DNA from: a virus
DNA length: 59,735 bases
IMG/VR virus record: IMGVR_UViG_3300008012_000002
Span: 1 to 59,735 of that record
Direction: 5' to 3' (one strand)
The notes under the pieces were generated by a model that was given only the letters and a program-made list of their open reading frames with translations, searched no databases and was not told the DNA's origin. The first letter of the stretch is position 1; the number at the start of each line of letters is the position of its first letter. A program made the translations under genes and the position numbers. This document shows positions 42,069 to 50,230 of the stretch, piece by piece.

Positions 42069-43772
42069 CTACGCCTCACACACTGCGCAATTTAAGATAT
42101 CCCTACCAACAGCCTGTGCTTGGTTGACACCTCGTTGATAGTACAAAGTCTTGATACCAAGCTCCCATGCCTTGATGACGAGCTGATTCACATCCTTGAG
42201 TGGCACGTCGTCGCTGATCATCACGTTAAGTGACTGGCCTTGATCGATGAATACCTGCCTGTCTGCTGCTTGCTGGATAATTTCCATCTGAGAGATCTCA
42301 GCAAAGGTCTTGAACACATCCTTCTCCTCCTGAGTAAGGAAGTCCAGATGCTGTACTGATCCACCCTTCATCATGATATCCTTCCATGTAGCTGCATCAT
42401 CCTTACCCTTCTCAGCAAGTAGGTCTTTGAGGTATGGGTTCTTGTATGTGAACTTACCCTTAGCCAAATCCTTTGTGAAATAGTTAGACTGGAGCGGTTC
42501 GATAGATGGTGACACTTGGCCGAGGATGAACGACGAGGAGGTCGTAGGTGCCACGGCCATGCGCGTGCTGTGGCGCTGAGCATAACCCTTGAGTACCTCT
42601 GGCTCCCCGAAGAATGTGGAGAGGAACATGCTGTGGCTACGGCTCTGCGCATTGATAATTCTGAACATCTCCTTGTTGATCATTCTAGCTTGGATACTCT
42701 CAAAGGGAATACCCTTGCTCTGCAGATAGGAGTGATACCCTAGCACACCAATACCAATGGACCTATGCTCACGGGCAAAACGAACAGCCTTCTCCATGAA
42801 CGGAATGTCCTTGGCTTTCTCGATGAACTCAGAATACACAGCATCAAGGAATGTTGTCATCACTCTCACAGCCATGTCGTGCTTCCACTCGTCGTAGTGC
42901 AGTGCATTCAAAGAGGACAAGCAGCACACAAAAGACTTTCTGTCGTCGGTGTACTCCATGATCTCAGCACACAGCTGCGAGTGCTTGATCTCCATGCCCT
43001 TCTCCTTGTACCAGTCTGGCGCCTGATCGTTTACGTTGTCACGGAAGAAGATGTATGGGTAGCCTGTCTCGCTACGCTTCTTGTGGATCTTCGCCATGAT
43101 GCGTCGCTTGTCTTGATCTCCGTCGATCATTGACTGCATCCATTCGTTGCCGATGCACACCGCAAACGAAACGTCCTGAATAGGATGTCCTTCGCTTCGG
43201 ATCTGCAAGAACTCTTCGATGTCTTCGTGCTCTACGTCAAGGTATGCAGCCCAGCTTCCTCGACGCACCTTGCCCTGCGAGATGATGTTTGTCGTTGTGT
43301 TAAACAACTCCATCATAGACACAGACCCGTTGGTCTCTCCGCCTGTGCTGATCTTGCTGCCACGTGGTCGCACCTCACCGAAGTATGTGGCAGTACCACC
43401 ACCGAGCTTACTCATGGCTCCAATCTCCGCAGCCCCACGCAAGATATCGAACGTGTCGTCCTGAACCTGAGTGCCAAAGCAAGAGATGGGGAGGCCCTTG
43501 TCCTTGCCAAAGTTCACCCATACTGGTGTGCTGAGACTGAACCACCCCTTTGCTAGGCAGCTATAGAAGTTCTCTGCAAAGTTTTCCGCTACGACCTTGG
43601 CTGTGTGGTGGTCGCCCACCTTCTCTGTGTTGATCGCCTGCCTCATGAGGATACCCTCTGCATGCTTGGCGATTTCCCACGCCCTCTCTTCGACTGTCTG
43701 TCCAGGGTCGAGGTAGCCCTTCTCCATAAACTGTCGGGTCTCGTCTGTGACCCAGTAGAAATCCTTGTACAT
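42069..43772 (-). CDS. nrdA: Ribonucleotide reductase class I, alpha subunit
   Basis: A 567-residue enzyme reducing ribonucleoside diphosphates to deoxy forms. Redox Cys C98 (GLPISCFGTQ) pairs with C283/C284 (FVCCLSSLN). The radical Cys is C268 in QLCAEI, with E270 as the catalytic Glu. The C-terminal shuttle pair is C562/C565 (NCAVCEA). It is shorter than the usual 700+ residues because the N-terminal ATP cone is absent, so it should lack activity inhibition by dATP, which suits a phage. It overlaps nrdB by 1 nt. Placement at the end of the replication operon fits nucleotide supply. Confidence 0.97.
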   Translation of the reverse strand: MYKDFYWVTDETRQFMEKGYLDPGQTVEERAWEIAKHAEGILMRQAINTEKVGDHHTAKVVAENFAENFYSCLAKGWFSLSTPVWVNFGKDKGLPISCFGTQVQDDTFDILRGAAEIGAMSKLGGGTATYFGEVRPRGSKISTGGETNGSVSMMELFNTTTNIISQGKVRRGSWAAYLDVEHEDIEEFLQIRSEGHPIQDVSFAVCIGNEWMQSMIDGDQDKRRIMAKIHKKRSETGYPYIFFRDNVNDQAPDWYKEKGMEIKHSQLCAEIMEYTDDRKSFVCCLSSLNALHYDEWKHDMAVRVMTTFLDAVYSEFIEKAKDIPFMEKAVRFAREHRSIGIGVLGYHSYLQSKGIPFESIQARMINKEMFRIINAQSRSHSMFLSTFFGEPEVLKGYAQRHSTRMAVAPTTSSSFILGQVSPSIEPLQSNYFTKDLAKGKFTYKNPYLKDLLAEKGKDDAATWKDIMMKGGSVQHLDFLTQEEKDVFKTFAEISQMEIIQQAADRQVFIDQGQSLNVMISDDVPLKDVNQLVIKAWELGIKTLYYQRGVNQAQAVGRDILNCAVCEA

Positions 43773-44755
43773 TAAAATAATTCTTCTGCTGTGAAACTCT
43801 TAGTGCTCTTCGCGTAGTCGATAGGCTTCTTGTGGAAGAAGTCTGACAGCGCAGAAGCATACACCTCTTCGTCCATCCATGCTGTTACTTCTAGCTCCTC
43901 TTGGTTCACGGGAAACTCGAATGCGAATCCGATGCGACGCATGCTCTCGTTGACACGGTTCTTCAAGTAGTTGTTCAAGATAGACTCGCTAAGGAACTGA
44001 TTATCAAACCCTTGCAAGATCCACTTAATCAAGTTGCTTTCTGCATCGAGTGCCACCTGAGCCTCCTCCCAGATGCGTGACTCCAAGTCAGCATCAAACA
44101 ACTCGGGGTGCTCTGCTCGGATCTGATTGATCAAAGCCATGCCACCCTCAGCGTGGAGGTTCTCCTCCTTTGAGGTGTACTGCACCACGTTTGCCGTGTC
44201 CTTGAGGACAGCATTGAACCTATTGAATCCGAGGATGGTGTAGAACTGACTGAACAGTGACACGTTCTCCGTAAACAAGGTGAAGAGAATGAGGCTGTAG
44301 AGGAACTGCTTGCGATCGTCTTCGTATACGCGATCAACGTACTTGTTGAGATAGCTAACGCGGTTCAGTACAGGCTCATTCTCCAACAGAGTTTTGAACT
44401 CATCCTCCAGTCCCAGCTTCGTCAGGATCTCTGAGTAGGCACGGGAGTGGATCACCTCAACCCCACCAAATACAGCACCCATGTCTGCAATCTCTGGCTT
44501 GGGCAGATGCTTGCCGATGTTCGACCAGTAAGATTTCACTGCCACTTCGACCTGCGAGATGAGAAGGATGGCGCGTTTGATCACACCGCGCTCCTGTTCT
44601 GTCAGGGAAGTATGGTAGTCCTGAACGTCAGCCTTGAAGTTAAATTCATTGTGAGTCCAATGGCTTGCCCACATCGCATTGATGAGTGGGTCAGTGATTT
44701 CAGAATAGTCAAAGGGCTTGTAGCTCAGCCTCTTCTCAAAGATTGAGGTAGTCAT
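43772..44755 (-). CDS. nrdB: Ribonucleotide reductase class I, beta subunit
   Basis: A 327-residue radical-generating subunit. Dimetal ligands and radical site are visible: GGVEVIHSRAYSEI gives E100, H103 and the radical Tyr Y107. FTENVSLF gives E163, and EENLHAEGG gives E198 and H201. The first ligand is likely E70 (SQVEVAV) rather than the Asp of E. coli. It is therefore a tyrosyl-radical (class Ia/Ib-like) R2. The start is ATG 44755. It partners the overlapping nrdA. Confidence 0.96.
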   Translation of the reverse strand: MTTSIFEKRLSYKPFDYSEITDPLINAMWASHWTHNEFNFKADVQDYHTSLTEQERGVIKRAILLISQVEVAVKSYWSNIGKHLPKPEIADMGAVFGGVEVIHSRAYSEILTKLGLEDEFKTLLENEPVLNRVSYLNKYVDRVYEDDRKQFLYSLILFTLFTENVSLFSQFYTILGFNRFNAVLKDTANVVQYTSKEENLHAEGGMALINQIRAEHPELFDADLESRIWEEAQVALDAESNLIKWILQGFDNQFLSESILNNYLKNRVNESMRRIGFAFEFPVNQEELEVTAWMDEEVYASALSDFFHKKPIDYAKSTKSFTAEELF

Positions 44756-44797
44756 GGGTTGGGTAAATAGTGTGGGTTAAAAGGACCTACAAGATAA

Positions 44798-45295
44798 TCA
44801 AAAAGTCTTGTCGTATTCCCAAACTCGGAACGACTTTAACTCCTTGATATCGTAGATGTTAAGCTTAGTGATGACGTCTTGCCTGTCTTTCCGCGTGTAC
44901 TTTCTGCGGTAAGCATCAGCTTTATTCGTCACCGACTCATCGAGTACATTCTTTTCGCACCAGAATGCAAGCTCATCTCGATTGACAATAGCAAACCCTC
45001 CGACTTCAGGCATATCAAAGGCGATGATTCTCGCCCCTCCATACATCCATCCTGGGTTTCCCCTAACATTCTTGAACTCACACCAGATCTCGTCTGGTAG
45101 ATTGTTCCCCTTCACATCGACGCCCCAATTCTTTCCGTCCTCTGAGACAGCAAGCCAGAAGTCTATGTGCTGGTGTATGTCCTCCGTGTGTGAGGACTTC
45201 TTGACAAGTAGCCCGAGGGATTCTGCGGCTCTGCGGAAGCGGATCTCCGCAACCTTACCAGTCCTTCCCGAATAAACCCTCCTGCTCTTGTTCAT
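44798..45295 (-). CDS. PD-(D/E)XK-type nuclease-like protein
   Basis: A 165-residue protein; ATG 45295 is preferred to an upstream TTG. The N-terminus is basic with a helix (KVAEIRFRRAAESLGLLVKK). It continues HIDFWLAVSEDGKNWGVDVKG, then WCEFKNVRGNPGWMYGG. The D-x(n)-V-D-V-K-G strand pair and following Trp/Asn-rich loop match the PD-(D/E)XK core seen in restriction-like and phage endonucleases. It could act in recombination or host-DNA degradation. It overlaps the upstream small gene by 41 nt. Confidence 0.6.
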   Translation of the reverse strand: MNKSRRVYSGRTGKVAEIRFRRAAESLGLLVKKSSHTEDIHQHIDFWLAVSEDGKNWGVDVKGNNLPDEIWCEFKNVRGNPGWMYGGARIIAFDMPEVGGFAIVNRDELAFWCEKNVLDESVTNKADAYRRKYTRKDRQDVITKLNIYDIKELKSFRVWEYDKTF

Positions 45296-45521
45296 GTTTC
45301 GATTCAAAGTATTGGAACGCAGACTCCTTGATCAGGTCTAGCTCCAGATTTAATTGTTGCCTCAGTGATGCGACTATTCTGTGTACGTCACCTGAGTTCT
45401 CTCTTGGATTTCCATCCTTGTCAAAGAGGTTCTCGTAGAAGTCAGCGATAAGCCTGTGGGCTCTGTCGCAGGCGATAGCATAGCTACCGCCGAGTTCCTC
45501 TTTTGTTATCTCCTTTACCAT
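45255..45521 (-). CDS. Hypothetical helical protein
   Basis: An 88-residue acidic, largely helical protein overlapping the genes on both sides (38 and 41 nt). It contains AHRLIADFYENLFDKDGNPR and a Gln/Glu-rich C-terminus ending EGLFGKDW. No family recognised. It is embedded between two nuclease-like genes, so it may be an accessory or inhibitor, but that is conjecture. Confidence 0.7.
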   Translation of the reverse strand: MVKEITKEELGGSYAIACDRAHRLIADFYENLFDKDGNPRENSGDVHRIVASLRQQLNLELDLIKESAFQYFESKHEQEQEGLFGKDW

Positions 45522-45963
45522 CCTTCTTGATTATTTCGATTGCTTGTTGGATCTGTTGTCGATTCTTGCAAATAAACAACATGGGTAATGGTTCTCCAAG
45601 CTCAGCCACATGTTTAAGGAACAGCTTCCACCTCATAGGAAAGTCATGGTGCGAGGGTGTGTACCCCTTGGTCTCAATGATCCAGCTCCTGTCCTTCGCT
45701 ACAAAGTCTGGCGTGTATCGGATAGGTAAGACTACGCTGTTAGATCTGTCGGTCAGATCCTTCTTCTTCGCTGTCATCTTGTGGTATACCCCTTCGTATC
45801 TAAACTTATCTACAAGGGTGTACTCCACTTCCTCATAGTCAAAAGGTAGCCCCGATTCAGAAAGAAGATCAGCGCAAGTCTTTTCAAGATTACTCTTGTA
45901 CCTACCCAAATTCCTTTTCTTAGCGGACTTCCGCCTAGTAGTACCAGCTTTTCTTCGCTTCAC
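45484..45963 (-). CDS. T7 endonuclease I-like Holliday junction resolvase
   Basis: A 159-residue basic protein starting GTG at 45963, 5 nt after a -7 box. After a Lys/Arg-rich N-terminus it has LEKTCADLLSESGLPFDYEEVEYTL, then RYTPDFVAKDRSWIIETKGY. E (in SNLEKT), D of TPDF, and E/K of ETKG are the PD-(D/E)XK catalytic set of T7 endonuclease I. The sequence order and length (about 150) match that family. It would resolve branched DNA produced by phage recombination and replication. Confidence 0.88.
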   Translation of the reverse strand: MKRRKAGTTRRKSAKKRNLGRYKSNLEKTCADLLSESGLPFDYEEVEYTLVDKFRYEGVYHKMTAKKKDLTDRSNSVVLPIRYTPDFVAKDRSWIIETKGYTPSHHDFPMRWKLFLKHVAELGEPLPMLFICKNRQQIQQAIEIIKKDGKGDNKRGTRR

Positions 45964-45968
45964 TTAAG

Positions 45969-45976
45969 CAAAGTTA
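45969..45976 (-). promoter_or_regulatory. Bacteroidota -7 box (TAACTTTG) upstream of the resolvase
   Basis: Minus-strand TAACTTTG ends 5 nt before the GTG start, in the short gap between the helicase and resolvase genes. It probably gives an internal leaderless transcript for resolvase, nuclease-like gene and nrdBA. Confidence 0.6.
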
Positions 45977-45980
45977 CAGC

Positions 45981-47786
45981 CTAATTTTCTAAAAACAAAT
46001 CATTTGAGGGCATGTTGAACTGTTTGTAGTTATCAAACTCCTTGTCAATGCTTTGGAATAGCTCACTGCCTGTCGTGTTGATACGGAAAGCTGTGTGAGA
46101 AGTGTTCATTGTGAAGGTGATTGGGTCGTCAATAGGTGTAGGCTGTCCCCCTGTCTCTGTCTCACGAACCTTACGCACGTGCAGCTCAGTAGTTTTCTTG
46201 ATGTTGTGATCAGGGGCTTGGACCTTACGGTGTATCGTGATGAAGCAGTCTGCTCTGTTCACGAACTTGCCGCCACCCTCGGTGTCCTCAGCATACGGAG
46301 CAACAGGCAAGCCGTCGTCACCCTTGCGTCGTTGCGCCTCAGTCACAGCGTGCATGTTCAACCACACCGCTACGTCGTTGGCATTCGAGAACGTAAGGAA
46401 CTCAGAAGCAGCTTGGTAGTGGTAGTCGTGTGAACTAGCGTTGCCACTCAGCTCGATCTTCAGGCTGTTGTATGGGTCCACGAATACCGCGTCGCACTCC
46501 TGCTGTCTGACGATCTTCTCAAGGAAGAGGAGGATGTCAGAGTAAGAGTACACTTGGTTGTTGCTGATGACGGTGAAGTGTTCGTTCACCCACTTGTACG
46601 CAGTCTTGCGTTGGTCGTAGGTCATGTCACCGATCTTCCTGTTGACGGCGAACTGCATGAGCGACATCTTCAGGGATGCGGTACGGTTCTCCGAGGAGTA
46701 CACCACCCACTTCCAGTCGTGCCTGACTGCAGAGTTGACCATCATGTACAGTGCGAACGTCGTCTTACCTACGTTGGAGTGACCATTCATGATGACGAAC
46801 TCCTTCTTGTATCTGAAGTAGTCATCGAGCTTGGTGTCCCCCGTGTCCAACCCTACAGGAATCTTGCCATTGGCGTAGTCATCGATCCATCGGAAGTCCT
46901 CGTCGTCAGAAGAGATGAATGACATGTCACCGTCGTTGATCAGCAGCTCACGCTGTGCATCCTGCTCACTGTCGATGACCTCACGGATTGGCATCTGCTT
47001 ACCCACCTCGACTGCTTGTCGGATGGTGGTCATGGCTGCCTGCTCACTGTCGATGTCACGCTTGCAGATCTCACGGAACAATACACGAACAGCCTCTTCC
47101 TCCTCAATGCGACCTGCTGAGATGTAACCACCCACAAGCTTGGCTGCCTTGAGTAGGGCTGCGTGTTTCTCTCCGTCATCTGCCTGCCGCACGATGCGAC
47201 ATGCGAGGTTCAGCTTCATGTAGTCTGTGAACTCACCGACCTTGGCCTCTTGTGGTTGCTCGCTCCGCTCTGTTGCGAACGCACCGAACTTCTTAGACTC
47301 AGGATTGATGATGATGTCAGGGTCGTAAGACTCGAAGCAAGCTCGTGACTCGTTGATACCCGACTCGTCTACCTCCAAGTCATACTGCTTGTGGAAGTAT
47401 GTACGTAGGGCACGGAAGTGATCCCGATGACGCTCGGGGTTGGTGACTCGTACTAGAGCTTTGAGCCCATCACCACTCGGTGAAACCCAGCAGCTAAAGA
47501 TGTGAGCATCCGTAGCCAGCGCGCCCTTGGCCTGAGCAACATCAATGTGATCGAAGTCCAGAACAACCAAGCCGCTGTGCTCGAATAGAGCATCGTCTGC
47601 ACGAGACGCAAACTCTCCGCTGAAGCACACGACAGGAAGTTTCTTCTTGGCTTCCTTGTCTCCAGACCGAACGTCATCAATCGTGGTTTTCGACTGGCCC
47701 GTCTTGATCCTGTCGAGGGCAGTCATGATGTTCACATGGTGCGGGGCGTTCTTGTCGAAGACGTCTTTGAAGAATGTCACTTTCAT
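45981..47786 (-). CDS. Primase-helicase: BT4734/PrimPol-like domain fused to a DnaB/RecA-type ATPase
   Basis: A 601-residue protein (ATG 47786; the upstream TTG is less likely). The N-terminal 170 residues match the BT4734-like N-terminal domain of Bacteroidota: KLPVVCFSGEF, then LVVLDFDHID (75-82, DxD as in archaeo-eukaryotic primases) and SPSGDGLKALV (102-112, the S-G-x-G motif). The C-terminal ATPase has Walker A GHSNVGKTT (335-343) and Walker B DAVFVDPYNSL, as in DnaB/gp4-type or RepA-like helicases. It should unwind and prime phage DNA. Priming activity is inferred from motifs. Confidence 0.82.
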   Translation of the reverse strand: MKVTFFKDVFDKNAPHHVNIMTALDRIKTGQSKTTIDDVRSGDKEAKKKLPVVCFSGEFASRADDALFEHSGLVVLDFDHIDVAQAKGALATDAHIFSCWVSPSGDGLKALVRVTNPERHRDHFRALRTYFHKQYDLEVDESGINESRACFESYDPDIIINPESKKFGAFATERSEQPQEAKVGEFTDYMKLNLACRIVRQADDGEKHAALLKAAKLVGGYISAGRIEEEEAVRVLFREICKRDIDSEQAAMTTIRQAVEVGKQMPIREVIDSEQDAQRELLINDGDMSFISSDDEDFRWIDDYANGKIPVGLDTGDTKLDDYFRYKKEFVIMNGHSNVGKTTFALYMMVNSAVRHDWKWVVYSSENRTASLKMSLMQFAVNRKIGDMTYDQRKTAYKWVNEHFTVISNNQVYSYSDILLFLEKIVRQQECDAVFVDPYNSLKIELSGNASSHDYHYQAASEFLTFSNANDVAVWLNMHAVTEAQRRKGDDGLPVAPYAEDTEGGGKFVNRADCFITIHRKVQAPDHNIKKTTELHVRKVRETETGGQPTPIDDPITFTMNTSHTAFRINTTGSELFQSIDKEFDNYKQFNMPSNDLFLEN

Positions 47787-47985
47787 TGTAATCGTATTCA
47801 AGTATCAGTTCGAGGTAGTGAATGGCTTTCAGGATATCCTCCGCCCCATTCTTTGAGCGGTGTCTGCAGAGATACTTAATCACGTTACCCTCGATGAAGG
47901 GGATATTGTTCTTGAAGATGAACTCTGTTGGTTGGATGGGCATGTCGTAGTGATCCCCACCCTCTTGCCATAGTGATGGTTTCAT
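47677..47985 (-). CDS. DUF3310 protein (phage nucleotide-kinase-like family)
   Basis: A 102-residue protein with the DUF3310 signature: GGDHYDMPIQPTEFIFKNNI, then FIEGNVIKYLCRHRSKNG and EDILKAIHYLELILE. DUF3310 proteins are small phage proteins of unclear function, often in replication modules. The first 70 residues carry the whole domain. The last 36 residues are Arg/Asp/Pro-rich and lie entirely over the helicase N-terminus, a 110-nt overlap that is unusually long. Confidence 0.85.
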   Translation of the reverse strand: MKPSLWQEGGDHYDMPIQPTEFIFKNNIPFIEGNVIKYLCRHRSKNGAEDILKAIHYLELILEYDYNESDILQRRLRQERPAPCEHHDCPRQDQDGPVENHD

Positions 47986-48269
47986 ATTGCGCTTCTGTTT
48001 ACTTTACCTACAGCCTTCTTACTGCGGATGTTTCTAATCATGATAGACCTGATGCCCTTGTATGATTTGCCATACAGCTCGCTGTCCAGTCTATCCATAG
48101 TCTTCTTGTCCTTGGACATGATGTCTGGTGGTGTCTCGTACCTGCTGACGATCCACACTACACGGTCATGAATCTTCTTGCCTTTCTTGTAGGAGATGTC
48201 GGCAGTCATTGAGTAGATGTTCGGGAGATCTTCGTTGCCCATTTCTTTTTGATTCTGTTTGCTATCCAC
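47982..48269 (-). CDS. Small basic hypothetical protein
   Basis: A 95-residue frame from a GTG at 48269, or 86 residues from ATG 48242, which may be the true start. It is basic, with YKKGKKIHDRVVWIVSRYET and IRSIMIRNIRSKKAVGKV. It overlaps the DUF3310 gene by 4 nt (ATGA). A small DNA-binding role would fit composition and neighbours, but no family is recognised. Confidence 0.7.
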   Translation of the reverse strand: MDSKQNQKEMGNEDLPNIYSMTADISYKKGKKIHDRVVWIVSRYETPPDIMSKDKKTMDRLDSELYGKSYKGIRSIMIRNIRSKKAVGKVNRSAI

Positions 48270-48523
48270 TCCATGCTAACCTTTGTGCCCATGACCTCCT
48301 TGCAATCCTCGTTTGTCAGGAGCACATTGTTGTCCCCCTTCTTGTTCGGAAGGGCGATCATAATGAAATCCTCCGTGAACTTGGGGATGTAAACCTTGAA
48401 GTCATCGTCGTAGTCTTGCATCGAGCAGTAGAATGTGTGTGTGATATCGTCTTTACTTCCGCAGAAAGAGAAGGGACTAAGAAACTTTACGTCTCTCAGC
48501 CCCCACTCAAGCGCGGCATACAG
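48206..48523 (-). CDS. Hypothetical protein with an uncertain (non-ATG) start
   Basis: The frame downstream of the SSB-like gene reads as plausible protein from just after that gene's stop (WGLRDVKFLSPFSFCGSKDD, then DFKVYIPKFTEDFIMIALP). No ATG, GTG or TTG begins it before ATG 48421. A CTG at 48523 is one candidate; a shorter 71-residue form from 48421 is the safe minimum. Its C-terminus overlaps the next gene. No family recognised. A non-standard start or a small frameshift in this region are both possible. Confidence 0.45.
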   Translation of the reverse strand: MYAALEWGLRDVKFLSPFSFCGSKDDITHTFYCSMQDYDDDFKVYIPKFTEDFIMIALPNKKGDNNVLLTNEDCKEVMGTKVSMEWIANRIKKKWATKISRTSTQ

Positions 48524-48533
48524 CCCTAATGGT

Positions 48534-48842
48534 TTAGAAGGGCAGGTCCGCAGACTCTTGCTCTGCATTGCTGTTTGCCTTGGCCGCACGCTTCTCCTTC
48601 GCAGCTTCGCTGTTCGGGTTGAAGACACGGGCACATGCCTTACCATTCTTGGACATGAACATGGTGACATAGACGTTGCCGCCACGACCTTCTTCGTCAC
48701 GGGTGGTGACGTACTGGTCGAGCATGTCTTTCAGCTCATGGTCTTTGAGTCGGAGGTTCCAAGATAGGAGCTCTCCTTGTTCGTTGAACTTGGGTTCGTC
48801 GGCCCAGCCAACGAGAACGGAATCATACTTCTGATCGCTCAT
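48534..48842 (-). CDS. Single-stranded DNA-binding-like protein
   Basis: A 102-residue protein from ATG 48842, preceded by an A/T-rich leader. It has beta-rich segments (YDSVLVGWADEPKF, SWNLRLKDHEL, GNVYVTMFMSKNGKACARVF) as in a small OB fold, then a disordered tail ending ESADLPF. An acidic tail with terminal L/I-P-F is the partner-docking tip of bacterial SSBs. It should coat ssDNA and recruit the replication/recombination proteins encoded next to it. The family match beyond the tip motif is inferred. Confidence 0.72.
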   Translation of the reverse strand: MSDQKYDSVLVGWADEPKFNEQGELLSWNLRLKDHELKDMLDQYVTTRDEEGRGGNVYVTMFMSKNGKACARVFNPNSEAAKEKRAAKANSNAEQESADLPF

Positions 48843-48884
48843 GATAAAATGAAATTTATTAGGTGAGAAAAAATTGTTATTGCA

Positions 48885-48892
48885 CAAATGTA
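48885..48892 (-). promoter_or_regulatory. Bacteroidota -7 box (TACATTTG) upstream of the SSB-like gene
   Basis: TACATTTG on the minus strand, 42 nt upstream of the ATG at 48842, followed by an A/T-rich leader. It lies in one of the few non-overlapping gaps of the minus arm, so the SSB-like gene can be expressed separately. Confidence 0.65.
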
Positions 48893-48926
48893 AGCTCCAG
48901 TAAGGAGCAGGCCAAGCATCGCTCGG

Positions 48927-49712
48927 TTAAACTTTGAACTCGACATAGTCTTGTGTAGGCTTTTTGCCTTCGTCGAGGAAGGTTGTGATACGCTCGACGG
49001 CATCGTTGAACTTCATCTCTCCAGTGAAGAGAGTCTCGTCCGTACACTCCACAACTCCAGGCAGGTATGGGTATGTCTTCTCCTGGACCAGCCAGTAGAA
49101 CTTCTTGATACCGAATACTTTACAGTAGATGTAGGCTTGGATGTCGTAGCAGAAGTCACGAACGCTGAAGCGGAACTTGTCCACGGACTTGGTAGACTTG
49201 GAGTCAACGATGAATCCGTTGCCGAGGCAGTCGAGGAATCCTTTGACACGCACAGGTCCGATCATCTCGTTGAACTCTACCTGATACTTGTTGGATGACA
49301 ACAGTCGCTCGACCAACCCACACTCGTGCAGTCGATCGATCATCTCGTTAGCCATCTTCCAGTCTGAAGGTGAGCATAACTCCTTACCCTGCTTGGCTGC
49401 CTCCTCGATGAGGATAGCCTCGCGCTCCTTGTACTCCTTGGTCAGGTTAGGCTTCTTCATGTCACGTGTCTTCTGTGAGCACGTGTCGAGGATCGCCTCA
49501 GGTGAGACCACTGCATACGTATCGAATGCTCGGTCGCGTTCGAACAACAGCATGTCGTACAGCGTGCCGAACGTCAGCGCAGGGGACTGAAACTTCAGCT
49601 CCCCGCGCATGTACTGATCGAACTTGGCCATGTCCGTGAGCGCCACCTTGAGTGACGAGTAGGACAGGTGCGGTTTGTTATACCGCTCTTGTAGCAGTTC
49701 TGGAATGTTCAT
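48927..49712 (-). CDS. PD-(D/E)XK exonuclease (recombination, RecE/lambda-exo-like)
   Basis: A 261-residue protein with the order expected for phage PD-(D/E)XK exonucleases: HLSYSSLKVALTDMAKFDQY near the N-terminus (where S-x-S-x-L fits the DUF3799/RecE-like group), then VRVKGFLDCLGNGFIVDSKST (D ... D-x-K active site) and CYDIQAYIYCKVFGIKKFYWLV (Q-x-x-x-Y helix). It would resect double-strand ends for annealing. It overlaps the annealing protein gene by 4 nt, as in Red-like pairs. Confidence 0.85.
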   Translation of the reverse strand: MNIPELLQERYNKPHLSYSSLKVALTDMAKFDQYMRGELKFQSPALTFGTLYDMLLFERDRAFDTYAVVSPEAILDTCSQKTRDMKKPNLTKEYKEREAILIEEAAKQGKELCSPSDWKMANEMIDRLHECGLVERLLSSNKYQVEFNEMIGPVRVKGFLDCLGNGFIVDSKSTKSVDKFRFSVRDFCYDIQAYIYCKVFGIKKFYWLVQEKTYPYLPGVVECTDETLFTGEMKFNDAVERITTFLDEGKKPTQDYVEFKV

Positions 49713-50230
49713 CGCACGAACTTCTTGAGTCCAGCTTTCTGCTTGTCGGTGAGTTGCTCACCATACTTGCTGATGATGCTATCAAATGCCTTCTGCTTAT
49801 CGGTCGAAGACTTGACGTAGTTCACCGCCTTGTCCATGATGTTCTCAACAGGATCGGCCTCTTGTGTGGAGTCCTGCTTTGCGATTGCATCTTGGACTTC
49901 ATTAGCTGACGCAATAGACGTGTCGATTCCGATTCCGAGTAGCGCCAAGGCACGACCGACGGCTGAGGTCTCGCAGTTCTCGACGTAGCTTGTCTTGTTG
50001 ATGTTGCTAGATCCACGCTCTTCATGTGCGTGACCTGTTGCGATGACACGTCCGTTCTCGTCTGCGATAGTGGCCTTACATACAGCCTGCTCTGCATCGA
50101 GGGCAGTGAACTCGGACATGAGGGTCCAGTTCTTGTATTGCTCTTCTTGACGAAAAAACTTGATGCGTTCGTTGACTTCAACGTACTGCTTGCCACGGAT
50201 GTTAGTGGTCTTGAATTTGTAGTTGCTCAT
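49709..50230 (-). CDS. Putative single-strand annealing protein
   Basis: A 173-residue protein. The core has VEVNERIKFFRQEEQYKN, then CKATIADENGRVIATGHAHE, followed by YVENCETSAVGRALALLGIG and TSIASANEV. The ENCETSAVGRALA signature is widespread in phage recombination genes that sit beside exonucleases and resembles the Rad52/ERF-like annealing group. The C-terminus is a Lys-rich helix. With the adjacent exonuclease and SSB-like protein, it should form a Red-type recombination system. Biochemical role is inferred. Confidence 0.75.
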   Translation of the reverse strand: MSNYKFKTTNIRGKQYVEVNERIKFFRQEEQYKNWTLMSEFTALDAEQAVCKATIADENGRVIATGHAHEERGSSNINKTSYVENCETSAVGRALALLGIGIDTSIASANEVQDAIAKQDSTQEADPVENIMDKAVNYVKSSTDKQKAFDSIISKYGEQLTDKQKAGLKKFVR

